35,903 nucleotides of DNA from Methylococcaceae bacterium UBA975 (GCA_002292375.1 DBBV01000014.1:441-36343), one strand, 5' to 3'. Positions 1-7,837 are shown, counted from the stretch's first letter. Notes: generated by a model not told the origin, from the sequence alone. A program made the numbers and translations.

Positions 1-181
1 AGAGCCAGAGCCAGAGCCAAAAGACAGTTCCGAGGATGTAGAAATAGAGGTTTCTCTGGATATGGATGAAATAGATCAGTTGCTAGGGGATAGCCCAAAC
101 CCAGAGTCAACTGGAAGTAGTGATGCGGGTGACATTATTGAATCCGCAATAGAGAAATCTGAATCTAAACCGAAACCTTAG
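1..181 (+). CDS. 3' end of an unidentified acidic protein (partial)
   Basis: An open frame enters from the left edge in frame 2 and ends at a TAG at 179-181, giving about 59 residues. It begins with a Glu-Pro dipeptide repeat coded by GAGCCA hexamers and continues as an acidic, low-complexity tail rich in Glu, Asp and Ser, with no fold I recognise. The hexamer tract can change length by slippage. The stop overlaps the start of the EAL-like reading frame that follows in another frame, so the two could be parts of one gene separated by a frameshift. The beginning is outside the window, so the function is unknown. Confidence 0.5.
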   Translation, partial: EPEPEPKDSSEDVEIEVSLDMDEIDQLLGDSPNPESTGSSDAGDIIESAIEKSESKPKP

Positions 182-407
182 TTTAACGCAGGCAAAAAAG
201 AAGGCTATTACTACTGTTGTTAAACTCGTTGAGGGAATTCCTAATTTATTTGACTTAAACGTTATTGCCGAAGGCGTTGAAATCGATGAGCAAGGCCTAA
301 AACTACTTGAGTTAGGTTGTTGTAATGCACAAGGTTGTGGCATAACAAAGCCAATGAAGGCTGATGAAGTGACAAAATGGCTTGAAAATTATCAAGCAAA
401 TCAATAG
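180..407 (+). pseudogene. EAL-domain (c-di-GMP phosphodiesterase) C-terminal remnant
   Basis: Frame 3 reads about 75 residues that match the last part of an EAL domain: the conserved VIAEGVE strand (codons 261-281), then LLELGC, an AQGCGITKPM stretch corresponding to the usual QGxxxxxPM, and a short final helix ending at TAG 405-407. EAL domains hydrolyse cyclic-di-GMP. The N-terminal catalytic part, including the EAL motif itself, is absent; upstream in this frame there is no start and stops appear. It is therefore a remnant, probably cut off when the catabolic genes to its right were inserted. It may be out-of-frame continuation of the partial gene at the left edge. Confidence 0.65.
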
Positions 408-469
408 TGGATAAGGGAACATTAGAATTGTATGATGTATAGATCTAAATAGAAGGTTTATATAATGAT

Positions 470-1558
470 ATGGTTCAAACAACATCAACAAAAATAGCTG
501 ACCCACGGTATTTGTTCGGCACCCTTATGCTATCGCTCGGTGTTTTGGGGTTTTATTTAGGTGGACTTTGGAATTGGTTGGGTACAGTTGCTTTTGTTTT
601 TGTTGTGTTGCTGGATATCGCCTTACCCGACGACGATAAACCACGTAATTTGGAGTCAGGCGGCCTACAAAATATAGTGCTTTATTTGCAACTACCTTTC
701 ATTGTTGCCTTGTGGCTTATGTTCGCTCAAATGCTTAATGCAGGGTTGAGTAATAACGTTGAAATTGTAGGTGCTATTTTTTCTATTTCCTTTCTAAGTG
801 CACTAGGTGGCTTACCACCATCACATGAATTGATGCATCGGCGTGGTAAATTTGCGCGTTTTTACAGCTCCCTCTACTTAACTGTTTTTATGCTACCGAT
901 GAATGATTTGGGGCATGTGCGCGGGCATCACCTTAAGGTAGCAACTTCTGAAGATAGCGATACTCCGCGAAGAGGTGAGGTTGTGTATACCTTTGCTTTT
1001 CGTTCTTTATGGGGACAGTTTGTTGACTCTGTTGAGATGGAGCGTGATCGTTTGCGTCGGCACAAGCGGCCGTTATTAACGCCGTCGGGGCGTTTTTTTC
1101 AATCACTTGTAACAGTAACAGTTTGGCTTGTGGTCTGGTTTTCAATTGCGGGTATTGAAAGCGTACCTGTTTACATACTAACGATAGTCATCTTCTTTTT
1201 GGTGTTGGGCGGGTTTAATTACACCCAGCATTATGGTTTGATACGCGTTATTGGACAGCCTATTGAACCTAGGCACTCATGGAACCAATTAAAACCCTTG
1301 AGCCGTGGCTTGTCTTTTGAAATATCCAATCACTCTGAGCACCATTTGGTGCCGACAAGGTTTTATACTGATCTTAAGCCATATCCTGATGCGCCACAAA
1401 TGCCCAGTATTGCCTTGTGCTTCGTTGCGTCCTTTTTCCCACCGGTATGGGAGAGCTATTTTGTGCGACCTCGTTTAGACTATTGGGACAAGCATTTTGC
1501 GAGTGATGAGGAGCGAGAGCTAGCTGCTGAAGCGAATAAGTTGGCGGGCTGGGTGTGA
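470..1558 (+). CDS. XylM/CymAa-type membrane di-iron hydroxylase
   Basis: A 362-residue integral-membrane non-heme di-iron monooxygenase of the fatty-acid-desaturase/AlkB superfamily. Histidine clusters are in the expected order: HELMH (119-123), HVRGHH (149-154), QHYG (His254) and NHSEHH (287-292), between hydrophobic spans near 15-50, 66-90, 98-115, 213-226 and 232-249. The segments GFNYTQHYGL, RFY, APQMPS and the ending REL-A-AANKxAGW match XylM (xylene monooxygenase hydroxylase, about 369 residues) better than AlkB, so oxidation of a methyl or side-chain group on an aromatic ring is likely. The reductase partner XylA is not in the window. TATAAT lies at 461-466, very close to the ATG, while AGAAGG at 451-456 is a distant ribosome site. 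The CarAa-like gene follows after 44 bases and is probably co-transcribed. Confidence 0.85.
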   Translation: MVQTTSTKIADPRYLFGTLMLSLGVLGFYLGGLWNWLGTVAFVFVVLLDIALPDDDKPRNLESGGLQNIVLYLQLPFIVALWLMFAQMLNAGLSNNVEIVGAIFSISFLSALGGLPPSHELMHRRGKFARFYSSLYLTVFMLPMNDLGHVRGHHLKVATSEDSDTPRRGEVVYTFAFRSLWGQFVDSVEMERDRLRRHKRPLLTPSGRFFQSLVTVTVWLVVWFSIAGIESVPVYILTIVIFFLVLGGFNYTQHYGLIRVIGQPIEPRHSWNQLKPLSRGLSFEISNHSEHHLVPTRFYTDLKPYPDAPQMPSIALCFVASFFPPVWESYFVRPRLDYWDKHFASDEERELAAEANKLAGWV

Positions 1559-1602
1559 GTTGATCTGAACCAGTTATAGAGCACGTTTATAGGAGTTAAA
1601 AA

Positions 1603-2748
1603 ATGGTCAATGAAGACGTTTTAAAAAGAACAAAACAATGGCGCGGTTACGTAGAAGCTAAATTAGGATTCCGTAACCATTGGTATCCTGCATTTTTTGC
1701 TGATGAAGTAAAGGAAGGTGAGCCGGTTAAAACAAAATTGCTGGGTGAAAACCTGTTATTAAATCGTGTCGATGGGCAGGTGTTTGCGATTAAAGACCGT
1801 TGTTTACACCGTGGTGTGGCGCTGTCTAAAAAATTAGAATGTTATACCAAAGATACGATTACTTGCTGGTATCACGCGTGGACTTATCAATGGAAAGATG
1901 GTCTGTTGTGCGACATTATGACCGACCCAAGTAGCCAAATGATTGGTAAACATAAGCTAAAAACTTATCAAGTTGAAGAAGCAAAAGGTTTAGTGTTTAT
2001 TTTTATGGGTGATATTGACCCGCCACCATTAGCACACGATGTGGCTCCTGGCTTTTTGGATGAGGATATGGTGATCCGTGGGATTAAAACAGAGGTTAAT
2101 TCTAATTGGCGGATGGGTGTGGAAAATGGTTTTGATTCAACACACGTCTTTATCCACAAAGATAGCCCAATGATGCCGGAAAATAAAACGGTTGTACCTT
2201 TAGGTTTTTCACCGAACCGTGGTGAAGAAAAAGAAATGGTGACGGTAGTAAAAGCGGAAGATGGGCCAACGGGTGTGTTCGATAATATTGGTGCGCATTC
2301 CAGGCCGATTTTAGAAGGGACGATAAAAGGTGAACCTGTTGTGCATAGCGTAATGGGTGGCGATAAGCGCATTGCCTTGCAAATTTCTATTTGGCTACCG
2401 GGTACATTAAAGGTGGACCCATTCCCCGACCCATCACTCATTCAGTTTGAATGGTACGTACCGCGCGATGAGACCAGTCATTGGTATTTTAGAACGCTCG
2501 GTAGGCGTGTTAAAAGCGCCACCGAAGAAGCAGCGTACGATAAAGAATTTAATGAACATTGGAAGCCATTAAGTTTGCACGGTTTTAATGATGACGATAT
2601 TTGGGCGCGTGAAGCGATGCAGACCTTTTACGAAGATGATTGGGGTTGGGTTAAGGAGCAACTTTTTGAAGCTGACAGTAATATCGTTGCGTGGAGAAAG
2701 CTAGCAAATGAAGAAAACCGTGGCATTCAAAAGATAGAAAATTTATAA
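1603..2748 (+). CDS. carAa: CarAa-like Rieske oxygenase (carbazole 1,9a-dioxygenase family)
   Basis: A 381-residue oxygenase that resembles CarAa of Pseudomonas resinovorans (about 384 residues) along its whole length, including LGFRNHWYP, LLGENLL, RCLHRG and FNDDDIWAREAM. The Rieske [2Fe-2S] ligands are Cys67, His69, Cys88 and His91 (CWYHAWTY). The mononuclear iron site is Asp178-His181-His185 with an Asp at 331/332. Such single-subunit (class III) oxygenases perform angular dioxygenation next to a bridging atom in carbazole, dibenzofuran-type or fluorene-type rings. They need CarAc ferredoxin and CarAd reductase, neither seen here. AGGAG precedes the ATG by about 8 bases. It follows the XylM-type gene on the same strand and ends at a strong hairpin. 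The family call is firm; the substrate is not. Confidence 0.85.
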   Translation: MVNEDVLKRTKQWRGYVEAKLGFRNHWYPAFFADEVKEGEPVKTKLLGENLLLNRVDGQVFAIKDRCLHRGVALSKKLECYTKDTITCWYHAWTYQWKDGLLCDIMTDPSSQMIGKHKLKTYQVEEAKGLVFIFMGDIDPPPLAHDVAPGFLDEDMVIRGIKTEVNSNWRMGVENGFDSTHVFIHKDSPMMPENKTVVPLGFSPNRGEEKEMVTVVKAEDGPTGVFDNIGAHSRPILEGTIKGEPVVHSVMGGDKRIALQISIWLPGTLKVDPFPDPSLIQFEWYVPRDETSHWYFRTLGRRVKSATEEAAYDKEFNEHWKPLSLHGFNDDDIWAREAMQTFYEDDWGWVKEQLFEADSNIVAWRKLANEENRGIQKIENL

Positions 2749-2755
2749 ATTAAGT

Positions 2756-2796
2756 CAGCTGACCGCTGTGTTAGCAGCGTTCAGCTGGTTTGTTTT
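2756..2796. terminator. Bidirectional intrinsic terminator between convergent catabolic arms
   Basis: Thirteen-base arms at 2756-2768 and 2775-2787 pair with one mismatch around a 6-base loop, followed by GTTTGTTTT on the plus strand; on the minus strand the hairpin is followed by an AT-rich stretch. It sits between the stop of the CarAa-like gene (2748) and the stop of the extradiol dioxygenase (2795), so it can end both transcripts. Confidence 0.75.
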
Positions 2797-3700
2797 AATG
2801 TGCGCCTTGCTGATGACCCCAATCGCTGGGTTGTGAATAGGTTTTAACTTCCCAATTGCCTTCTTCAATAATAATACCGCCCCAGCCTATTTCTAAACCA
2901 AAGCCGCCCGGTGTGGCAACATAGAATGAAAACATTTGGTCATTCGGGTGATGGCCGAGTTCCATAAAGAAAGGAATATTGGCATCTTTACAGCGTTGAC
3001 AAGCTAAACCCACATCGTTCATATCTTCCACTTGCAGCATAAAGTGATGCAGTTTTTTCGGGAAGGGTAGAGCGGCAAATGCAGCAGAGTGGTGGCGCCC
3101 TGTTTTAGTGTGCATAAACGTAGCATCTAATACGGGACCACCGGGTGCTATTTCTCCACGAATATAATCACTTAATCTTAGGCATAAAACGTCACGATAA
3201 AAATGATCAGTGTCTTCTTTGTTTTCAGCAATGGCGACATAGTGGCCAGCACCAAACTGCTCCGCAAGAAAACCATCTTTCATAACCGATGATCTGAACG
3301 ACTCATTCATGGGCGCAACGGCGGCACCAAAATAGAGTTCGTGGTTAACGCCGTTTGGGTCGGTGCAAATGTAAGCTTTTTCAACGGCACGTGTGTTGCA
3401 AAAATTATTATCAGCTGGTTGAATATCAACGCCTTGTAATTTGATGTGCGATGCAAGCGCTTCGAGTGCTTCTTCAGAGTCCAGTTCCCAACCAATGGCA
3501 GCAAGGTCATCATTATCGCTTTGCTGAATGACGACACGTTGTTCTTGGCTGTCAATTCGTAACACTAAGGCTTGCTCGCTTGACCTGCTGCCCACTTGCA
3601 AACCGATGATGTCTTGTAAGAATGTTTTCCAAGCGGGCAAATCAGTGGCGTTAAAAACAAAGTAGCCTAGGTTTGATGGTGTTAGTTGGTTATTATTCAT
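2795..3700 (-). CDS. Type I extradiol dioxygenase (BphC/NahC-like)
   Basis: A 301-residue two-domain vicinal-oxygen-chelate enzyme that cleaves catecholic rings next to the diol (meta cleavage). The C-terminal half holds the Fe(II) ligands His153 (GAGHYVA), His219 (LHHFML) and Glu270 (GFGLEIGW), plus the expected second-sphere His203/204 (GRHHS) and Tyr260 (SFYVATPGG). Length matches the two-domain BphC class (about 290-300). It starts 9 bases after the stop of the CarAa-like gene and is the last gene of the leftward operon. Given the operon, its likely substrate is a dihydroxylated biphenyl-like or polycyclic catechol, whose ring-opened product would go to the hydrolase encoded at 4914-5783. 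Confidence 0.9.
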   Translation of the reverse strand: MNNNQLTPSNLGYFVFNATDLPAWKTFLQDIIGLQVGSRSSEQALVLRIDSQEQRVVIQQSDNDDLAAIGWELDSEEALEALASHIKLQGVDIQPADNNFCNTRAVEKAYICTDPNGVNHELYFGAAVAPMNESFRSSVMKDGFLAEQFGAGHYVAIAENKEDTDHFYRDVLCLRLSDYIRGEIAPGGPVLDATFMHTKTGRHHSAAFAALPFPKKLHHFMLQVEDMNDVGLACQRCKDANIPFFMELGHHPNDQMFSFYVATPGGFGLEIGWGGIIIEEGNWEVKTYSQPSDWGHQQGAH

Positions 3701-3709
3701 CTGTGATTC

Positions 3710-4891
3710 CTATTTTTTGCCGTAGCGAGTTTGAATGCCACGATTATGTTTGCTGGCAAGCCGACGCCAAGATAATGTGTAGCCATCCGTTTTAGCGAGC
3801 ACTTCACGCTGGCCGTATAAGTAATTTTGGTCTCCATAAGTCTCCTGCATGCCATTATTCAGGATGGTATCGTAGCGATTAAAGTTTTCGTAGCCCTGTT
3901 GATACCAAACGTTTTCAACTTCTTGTTTAAATTGTTCTCGCTCTTCAGCGTCAGTGGTGCGCTTGCCGTAGGTAATCATGTAACGGTGAGTAGTTTCGTC
4001 AACGGGAACCCACCATTCAAAGTGACACATGCCGGGTACGGGGAATGGGTCAACGTGTAAGCAACCTGGTAACCAAAGGGAGCCTGTTATAGAGCCAAAA
4101 CCTTGTGCTGCCATGCCTTCAGGATCCGGTGGGAACATGGATTTCATAGTGCCCACTTCACCGTCACATTCAAAGGTGTGTTCATAAACGGGGATGGTTT
4201 CATTAAGGTCGTCTAACAACCCTTTTGGACCACCTTCAGTTTCGACAACTTCAATTTCTTCAAAGGGGTCATCTCCTTTGATTTTCGAAGCAATGGGGAA
4301 AGGAAACTTGAGAAAATCGAGCATCTCGTTGTCTTTGTGCATAAAGATATGGTTTGGATCAAAGCCAGAATCTGCAGCGATGCGCCAATTACAATCACAA
4401 GTAACGTTAACGGAGGGCACAAGATATAAGTCATCATCAAGGAAGCCGGGTGGTACGTCTTCAATCAAAGGAGCAGGTGGATCTATATCGCCAACAAAAA
4501 TAAACACCATGCCTTTTACTTCTTGCACGGGATAGGAATGTAAATTGGCTTTGCCAATTAAAGAACTGTCAGGATCGCTAGGAATCGTCACCAATTCGCC
4601 ATTTTTTAAGTTATAAGTAAAGGCATGAACAGGACAGGTGATGGAGTTTTTTGTGTAGCATTCTAACTGTTCAGAAAACTTGTAACCGCGGTGTGCACAA
4701 GCATCTTGTACGGCATATACTTCGCCATCTATTCGCTTAACGAGTAAATTTTCACCCAATAAAACCAATGTTTTAAATTCACCTTCGGGAATTTCGTCAC
4801 TTTTAAAGCCAGGATACCAGTGGTTTCTAAAGCCTAATATGGCATCTTCATAAGCACCCGGTTTTATTTCAGTTGTTTTTTTAATGGCCAT
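3710..4891 (-). CDS. Second CarAa-like class III Rieske oxygenase
   Basis: A 393-residue paralogue of the CarAa-like protein on the other arm. It has LGFRNHWYP, Rieske ligands Cys65-His67 (CAHRG) and Cys86-His89, and the mononuclear iron set Asp178, His181, His185 with Asp341 at the position of the CarAa distal aspartate. The second Rieske loop reads CPVHAFTY instead of CWYHAWTY, and an insertion near residues 240-265 lengthens the substrate domain. The start is the ATG at 4891: GGAG lies 8 bases upstream, and homology begins just after it. The frame stays open further upstream to 4996, but that would overlap the hydrolase gene. It sits 22 bases downstream of the hydrolase and 9 bases upstream of the extradiol gene, so it belongs to this operon. 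Substrate unknown. Confidence 0.85.
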   Translation of the reverse strand: MAIKKTTEIKPGAYEDAILGFRNHWYPGFKSDEIPEGEFKTLVLLGENLLVKRIDGEVYAVQDACAHRGYKFSEQLECYTKNSITCPVHAFTYNLKNGELVTIPSDPDSSLIGKANLHSYPVQEVKGMVFIFVGDIDPPAPLIEDVPPGFLDDDLYLVPSVNVTCDCNWRIAADSGFDPNHIFMHKDNEMLDFLKFPFPIASKIKGDDPFEEIEVVETEGGPKGLLDDLNETIPVYEHTFECDGEVGTMKSMFPPDPEGMAAQGFGSITGSLWLPGCLHVDPFPVPGMCHFEWWVPVDETTHRYMITYGKRTTDAEEREQFKQEVENVWYQQGYENFNRYDTILNNGMQETYGDQNYLYGQREVLAKTDGYTLSWRRLASKHNRGIQTRYGKK

Positions 4892-4913
4892 TTTTTTCTC
4901 CAAATCAGGTGGT

Positions 4914-5783
4914 TCAGATTTTTCCGGTTTTAAGAAAGCTACGTAATACCGTATTAAACTCTTCGGGTGATTCGTATTGTGGCCAATGGGCGGCATCTTG
5001 TTTCATAACATATAGAAGTGAGCCCGGTATTTTTGCAGCGCTATTTTTAGCGCAAGGCACGTCGTGACAGGGGTTGTCTTCAGTCCAAAGGAATAGTGTT
5101 TCTTTTTTAATTTTTTCCATGGGAATCAGATAATCATCGTGCATGCCAATCATGCCTAGCACTTTCGGTGCGACTTCTTTAGAGCCCGGTCGGCGATAAC
5201 AGGTTAGACGTGTTTCTACTAATTCGTCTGTAATCATACTGTCGTGGTTATTGGGGTGAAATAACCATTTCATACGGTTTTTTACACTCTCAAAGGTAGG
5301 CGGCCCCATAGTGGTCGCTTTTGATGTCAGGTCAATAAGCCCTTGAAGTTCTTCGCGACCTTTGTCGGTAATAATGGGCAAACCAGCAGCGGTATTGAAG
5401 TTTATTTTCAAGACGCGTTCAGGGTATTCAATAGTAAATAGGCCGGTAACCCAACCACCCATAGACTCGCCGGACAAATGTGCCTTATCAACACCAAGGG
5501 TGTCCATTAATTCACGCAAATGGTCGACCAAGGTAAGCGGTGTGTAGTCAAGCAAAGGTTTATCTGACATACCCTGTCCTACGTAATCGTATGCAATGAC
5601 GTGAAATTCGTCAGATAAAGCAACAATGTTTTTAGCGTATGCTTCTAAGTGCCCACCAACACCGTGTAAGAAGAAAATGGTTTCTTTGTTGCCTTTGCCG
5701 GCTTCGGCAATGCGTGTTTTTCCGTATGATGGGGTGTCGACGTATCGAATTTCTGCACCCATATAATCTAGCCATAATGACAT
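4914..5783 (-). CDS. Alpha/beta hydrolase, meta-cleavage product hydrolase type
   Basis: A 289-residue alpha/beta-hydrolase of the BphD/DmpD/CarC group, which split the C-C bond of extradiol ring-opened products. Visible are the oxyanion-hole strand FFLHGVGGH, the nucleophile elbow GESMGG (serine near residue 107), an acid in LWTEDNPCHD and the C-terminal catalytic histidine in AAHWPQ. I place the start at ATG 5783 because GGAG lies 8 bases upstream; a TTG twelve bases earlier is open but contains that ribosome site. The gene is 94 bases downstream of the dioxygenase beta gene and 22 upstream of the CarAa-like gene. Product specificity cannot be read. Confidence 0.85.
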   Translation of the reverse strand: MSLWLDYMGAEIRYVDTPSYGKTRIAEAGKGNKETIFFLHGVGGHLEAYAKNIVALSDEFHVIAYDYVGQGMSDKPLLDYTPLTLVDHLRELMDTLGVDKAHLSGESMGGWVTGLFTIEYPERVLKINFNTAAGLPIITDKGREELQGLIDLTSKATTMGPPTFESVKNRMKWLFHPNNHDSMITDELVETRLTCYRRPGSKEVAPKVLGMIGMHDDYLIPMEKIKKETLFLWTEDNPCHDVPCAKNSAAKIPGSLLYVMKQDAAHWPQYESPEEFNTVLRSFLKTGKI

Positions 5784-5877
5784 AAGCTTCTCCAATTATT
5801 TAAATATTAGTATTTGTTAATGTATAAGATAAGAAAGGATAATACAAGTAGTTGACCTATAGTTTTTTGTTATAGCG

Positions 5878-6384
5878 CTATAAGAATATCGAAAGGTTTA
5901 ATGTTCCAAGCGTGGCTTGGTCCATATAGATGGTGCGTTTTAAAAAGCGCCACTGGCCGTTAACTAGATGAATGATGTCGAGACGTTCGGCAGATAGTAA
6001 ATCATGCCCTGCATCATCCAGCCGATTGCGATATAGCATTAAATTGGTTTTTAATGCGTATTGCTCATTTTCAAGCGCGTTAATGCGCAGGTTGCTTACA
6101 AAATGCCGTGTTCTGGATTGCGGCTCTTCTGCCCAAGCAGTGGATGTACCTAAACGTTTAACCCGCATGCCGAGCATTTCTTTTGTTTCATCAAAGTGGC
6201 CAAATTTTTCTTGAAACTCTTGGTCTTTTTGACGTTTGGTATGAGTGACACGTACGGGCATGCGGTAGCTGGCTTTTTCGTCCCACAGGTCTAGCCATTC
6301 ATTATGTTGGTGGTTATCCAGCAACTCTGCTTCATGGTAAATAAACGCTTCAATTTCTCTAAATAGGGAGTCAGTAACAGGCAT
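5878..6384 (-). CDS. Ring-hydroxylating dioxygenase beta subunit
   Basis: A 168-residue small subunit of an aromatic ring-hydroxylating dioxygenase (NTF2-like fold), with the conserved beta-subunit run FIYHEAELLD, YRMPVRVT, SRTRHFVSNLRI and LMLYRNR. It has a structural role, stabilising the alpha3beta3 oxygenase. The start is ATG 6384: it overlaps the alpha stop by one base (TAATG) and is preceded by GGAGGG inside the alpha gene, so translation is probably coupled. The frame is open further upstream but only as an overlap with the alpha gene. A 12-base palindrome (TATAGCGCTATA, 5871-5882) covers the stop codon. Confidence 0.9.
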   Translation of the reverse strand: MPVTDSLFREIEAFIYHEAELLDNHQHNEWLDLWDEKASYRMPVRVTHTKRQKDQEFQEKFGHFDETKEMLGMRVKRLGTSTAWAEEPQSRTRHFVSNLRINALENEQYALKTNLMLYRNRLDDAGHDLLSAERLDIIHLVNGQWRFLKRTIYMDQATLGTLNLSIFL

Positions 6385-7688
6385 TATTTTCCCTCCAGTG
6401 TGGTGATCCATTTTTTCCAAAATGCGCGTTGAGCGAATTCGGTAAAATCGAGCGGGTAAGCTTTGCCTGGCCCTGGCCAATCATTCATCGGTTCGAGAAG
6501 TCCATCGCCCATAGAATAATTGAGTGACAGTTTTGACGCCATGGTGCCTTTTGCAGGTAAGGTGATTTGGCTCCAGTTTTCGGCATCGTCCTGTTCAAGT
6601 GTGCCTGATGTACCAAAACTTAATAAATAGGCTTTATAACTGGCCTGTTTGAATTCTTCGGGGGCGTCTTGTTCAACCATACACCACGACCAAATTTCTG
6701 TTTTACCTGCGGCCAACGGACGCCATATTCTAAATGTCATGTAAGGTGCTGGTGGAGCCATGGCGGTGTACGCGCCGGGCGCATTTAAGAAGCTTAAGTT
6801 TGGAAACAAATTGCCATGGGTAGGCAGCGATACGCCTTGATCCATCAAGGCAACTTGTTCGGGGTTAAATCGCTGTCGCATGGCTTCCATCATTGGTGGT
6901 GGATACGCCAAGGAATTAAAAAGAGGATCTTGTCTCGCAAAACCAATGCCGAAATGATCCAATGCGACTTGTACGCCATCTAATAAAAAATCACCTGATT
7001 GAGCAGGTAACATGCCGGCTTGTATGGTGCTAGCATGGGTAATAAAGGTATGGTAGCCATCGCCAACAAAGTTATCAGCGGCGAGTTTCCAGTCGGCATC
7101 TACCACCCAGCGTTGTGGTACGCCGTATACTTCAAGCCCAGCTTCGGATTTGTTGGTATAAAAATCCATATACCATTTGGCATCGCCAAGGTAATCGTCC
7201 AGTGACTCGGCATTAGCGTCTAAGTTGGCGAAAATCATACCACGCCAAATGCCTATTTTAGGTGCAGGCATCAGTCCCCAGTCAGCATGATTAATGGCGT
7301 CTTTGCCATAGCCTTCATCCTCATATGGAATATTAATCAATGCGCCATCTAGGTCATAAACCCAACCATGGTAGGGGCATGAAAAATTACGCGTGTTACC
7401 CTTTTCTACACTGCATACCTTACGGCCACGGTGGCGGCAGGCATTTAAGACAACGTGCACTTTGTTGTGCTTGTCACGGCTAACGATAAACGAATCATCA
7501 GCAATATAACGCTGTACATAATCACCGGCGTTTGGAATTTCACTTTCGTGAGCTAGAAAATTCCAAGTTTTTGCGAATACATGTTCTTTTTCTAGCTCAA
7601 ATAATGCCGGATTGCTGAATACGCCTAAAGGTAGCTCGCCATTAGCTATAGCGTTAGCGATAGGTGGTATTAGATTAGGATTAGACAC
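6384..7688 (-). CDS. Ring-hydroxylating dioxygenase alpha subunit (PAH/naphthalene type)
   Basis: A 434-residue catalytic subunit. Rieske ligands are Cys84-His86 (CRHRG) and Cys104-His107 (CPYHGW). The catalytic domain has Asp205 (bridging), His213, His218 (DNFVGDGYHTFITH) and Asp368 in EQDDAENW. It is about 434 residues long, close to naphthalene, phenanthrene and biphenyl dioxygenases; it would perform cis-dihydroxylation of an aromatic ring. The start is GTG at 7688, with AGGGAG about 11 bases upstream. It is the first gene of the leftward operon and is divergent from the TetR gene, with only 149 bases between. I believe it is of the PAH type rather than toluate or benzoate type, but the precise substrate is uncertain. 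Confidence 0.9.
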   Translation of the reverse strand: MSNPNLIPPIANAIANGELPLGVFSNPALFELEKEHVFAKTWNFLAHESEIPNAGDYVQRYIADDSFIVSRDKHNKVHVVLNACRHRGRKVCSVEKGNTRNFSCPYHGWVYDLDGALINIPYEDEGYGKDAINHADWGLMPAPKIGIWRGMIFANLDANAESLDDYLGDAKWYMDFYTNKSEAGLEVYGVPQRWVVDADWKLAADNFVGDGYHTFITHASTIQAGMLPAQSGDFLLDGVQVALDHFGIGFARQDPLFNSLAYPPPMMEAMRQRFNPEQVALMDQGVSLPTHGNLFPNLSFLNAPGAYTAMAPPAPYMTFRIWRPLAAGKTEIWSWCMVEQDAPEEFKQASYKAYLLSFGTSGTLEQDDAENWSQITLPAKGTMASKLSLNYSMGDGLLEPMNDWPGPGKAYPLDFTEFAQRAFWKKWITTLEGK

Positions 7689-7728
7689 TTTATTATTTCT
7701 CCCTAAACTTTTAAGTATTATTGATGAC

Positions 7729-7754
7729 TAATGTACCAGAAGTTTTTAATGTAC
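7729..7754. repeat. Direct repeat TAATGTAC in the operon leader
   Basis: TAATGTAC occurs at 7729-7736 and again at 7747-7754, spaced 18 bases start to start, which is close to two helical turns. It lies 41-66 bases upstream of the alpha-subunit GTG, where the leftward promoter should be. It could be a regulator site separate from the palindrome, or chance in AT-rich DNA. Confidence 0.35.
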
Positions 7755-7786
7755 TAAATGATTATCGTCATTTAAAGCTGAGGCAT

Positions 7787-7820
7787 AAATTGTGAATATA
7801 AAATTAAATATTCACAATTT
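7787..7820. promoter_or_regulatory. Palindromic operator of the TetR regulator
   Basis: A perfect inverted repeat: AAATTGTGAATAT at 7787-7799 and its complement at 7808-7820, with an 8-base spacer. It lies 18 bases upstream of the TetR start and immediately next to the TATACT at 7825-7830. TetR-family dimers commonly bind such sites in the divergent promoter region, so this is the likely operator for autoregulation and for the leftward operon. Confidence 0.75.
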
Positions 7821-7824
7821 ATGT

Positions 7825-7830
7825 TATACT
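7825..7830 (+). promoter_or_regulatory. -10 element of tetR, possibly giving a leaderless transcript
   Basis: TATACT matches the -10 consensus at five of six bases and ends only 7 bases before the TetR ATG (7838). No Shine-Dalgarno sequence lies between, so transcription would start at or next to the start codon. No good -35 is visible at the usual distance; that position lies within the operator palindrome. Confidence 0.5.
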
Positions 7831-7837
7831 CGCTTTT

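Noticed and set aside
4892..4996. 35-residue N-terminal extension of the second CarAa-like protein
   Set aside because: Upstream part overlaps the hydrolase gene and lacks a ribosome site; GGAG and homology fix the start at 4891.
5845..5882. TTGACC and TATAGC on the plus strand near the beta-subunit stop, promoter-like
   Set aside because: It would drive transcription into the antisense of the beta and alpha genes with no gene to serve; the palindrome over the stop is short.
6385..6480. 32-residue N-terminal extension of the dioxygenase beta subunit
   Set aside because: It lies in the alpha gene in another frame; the coupled start at 6384 with GGAGGG is clearly better.
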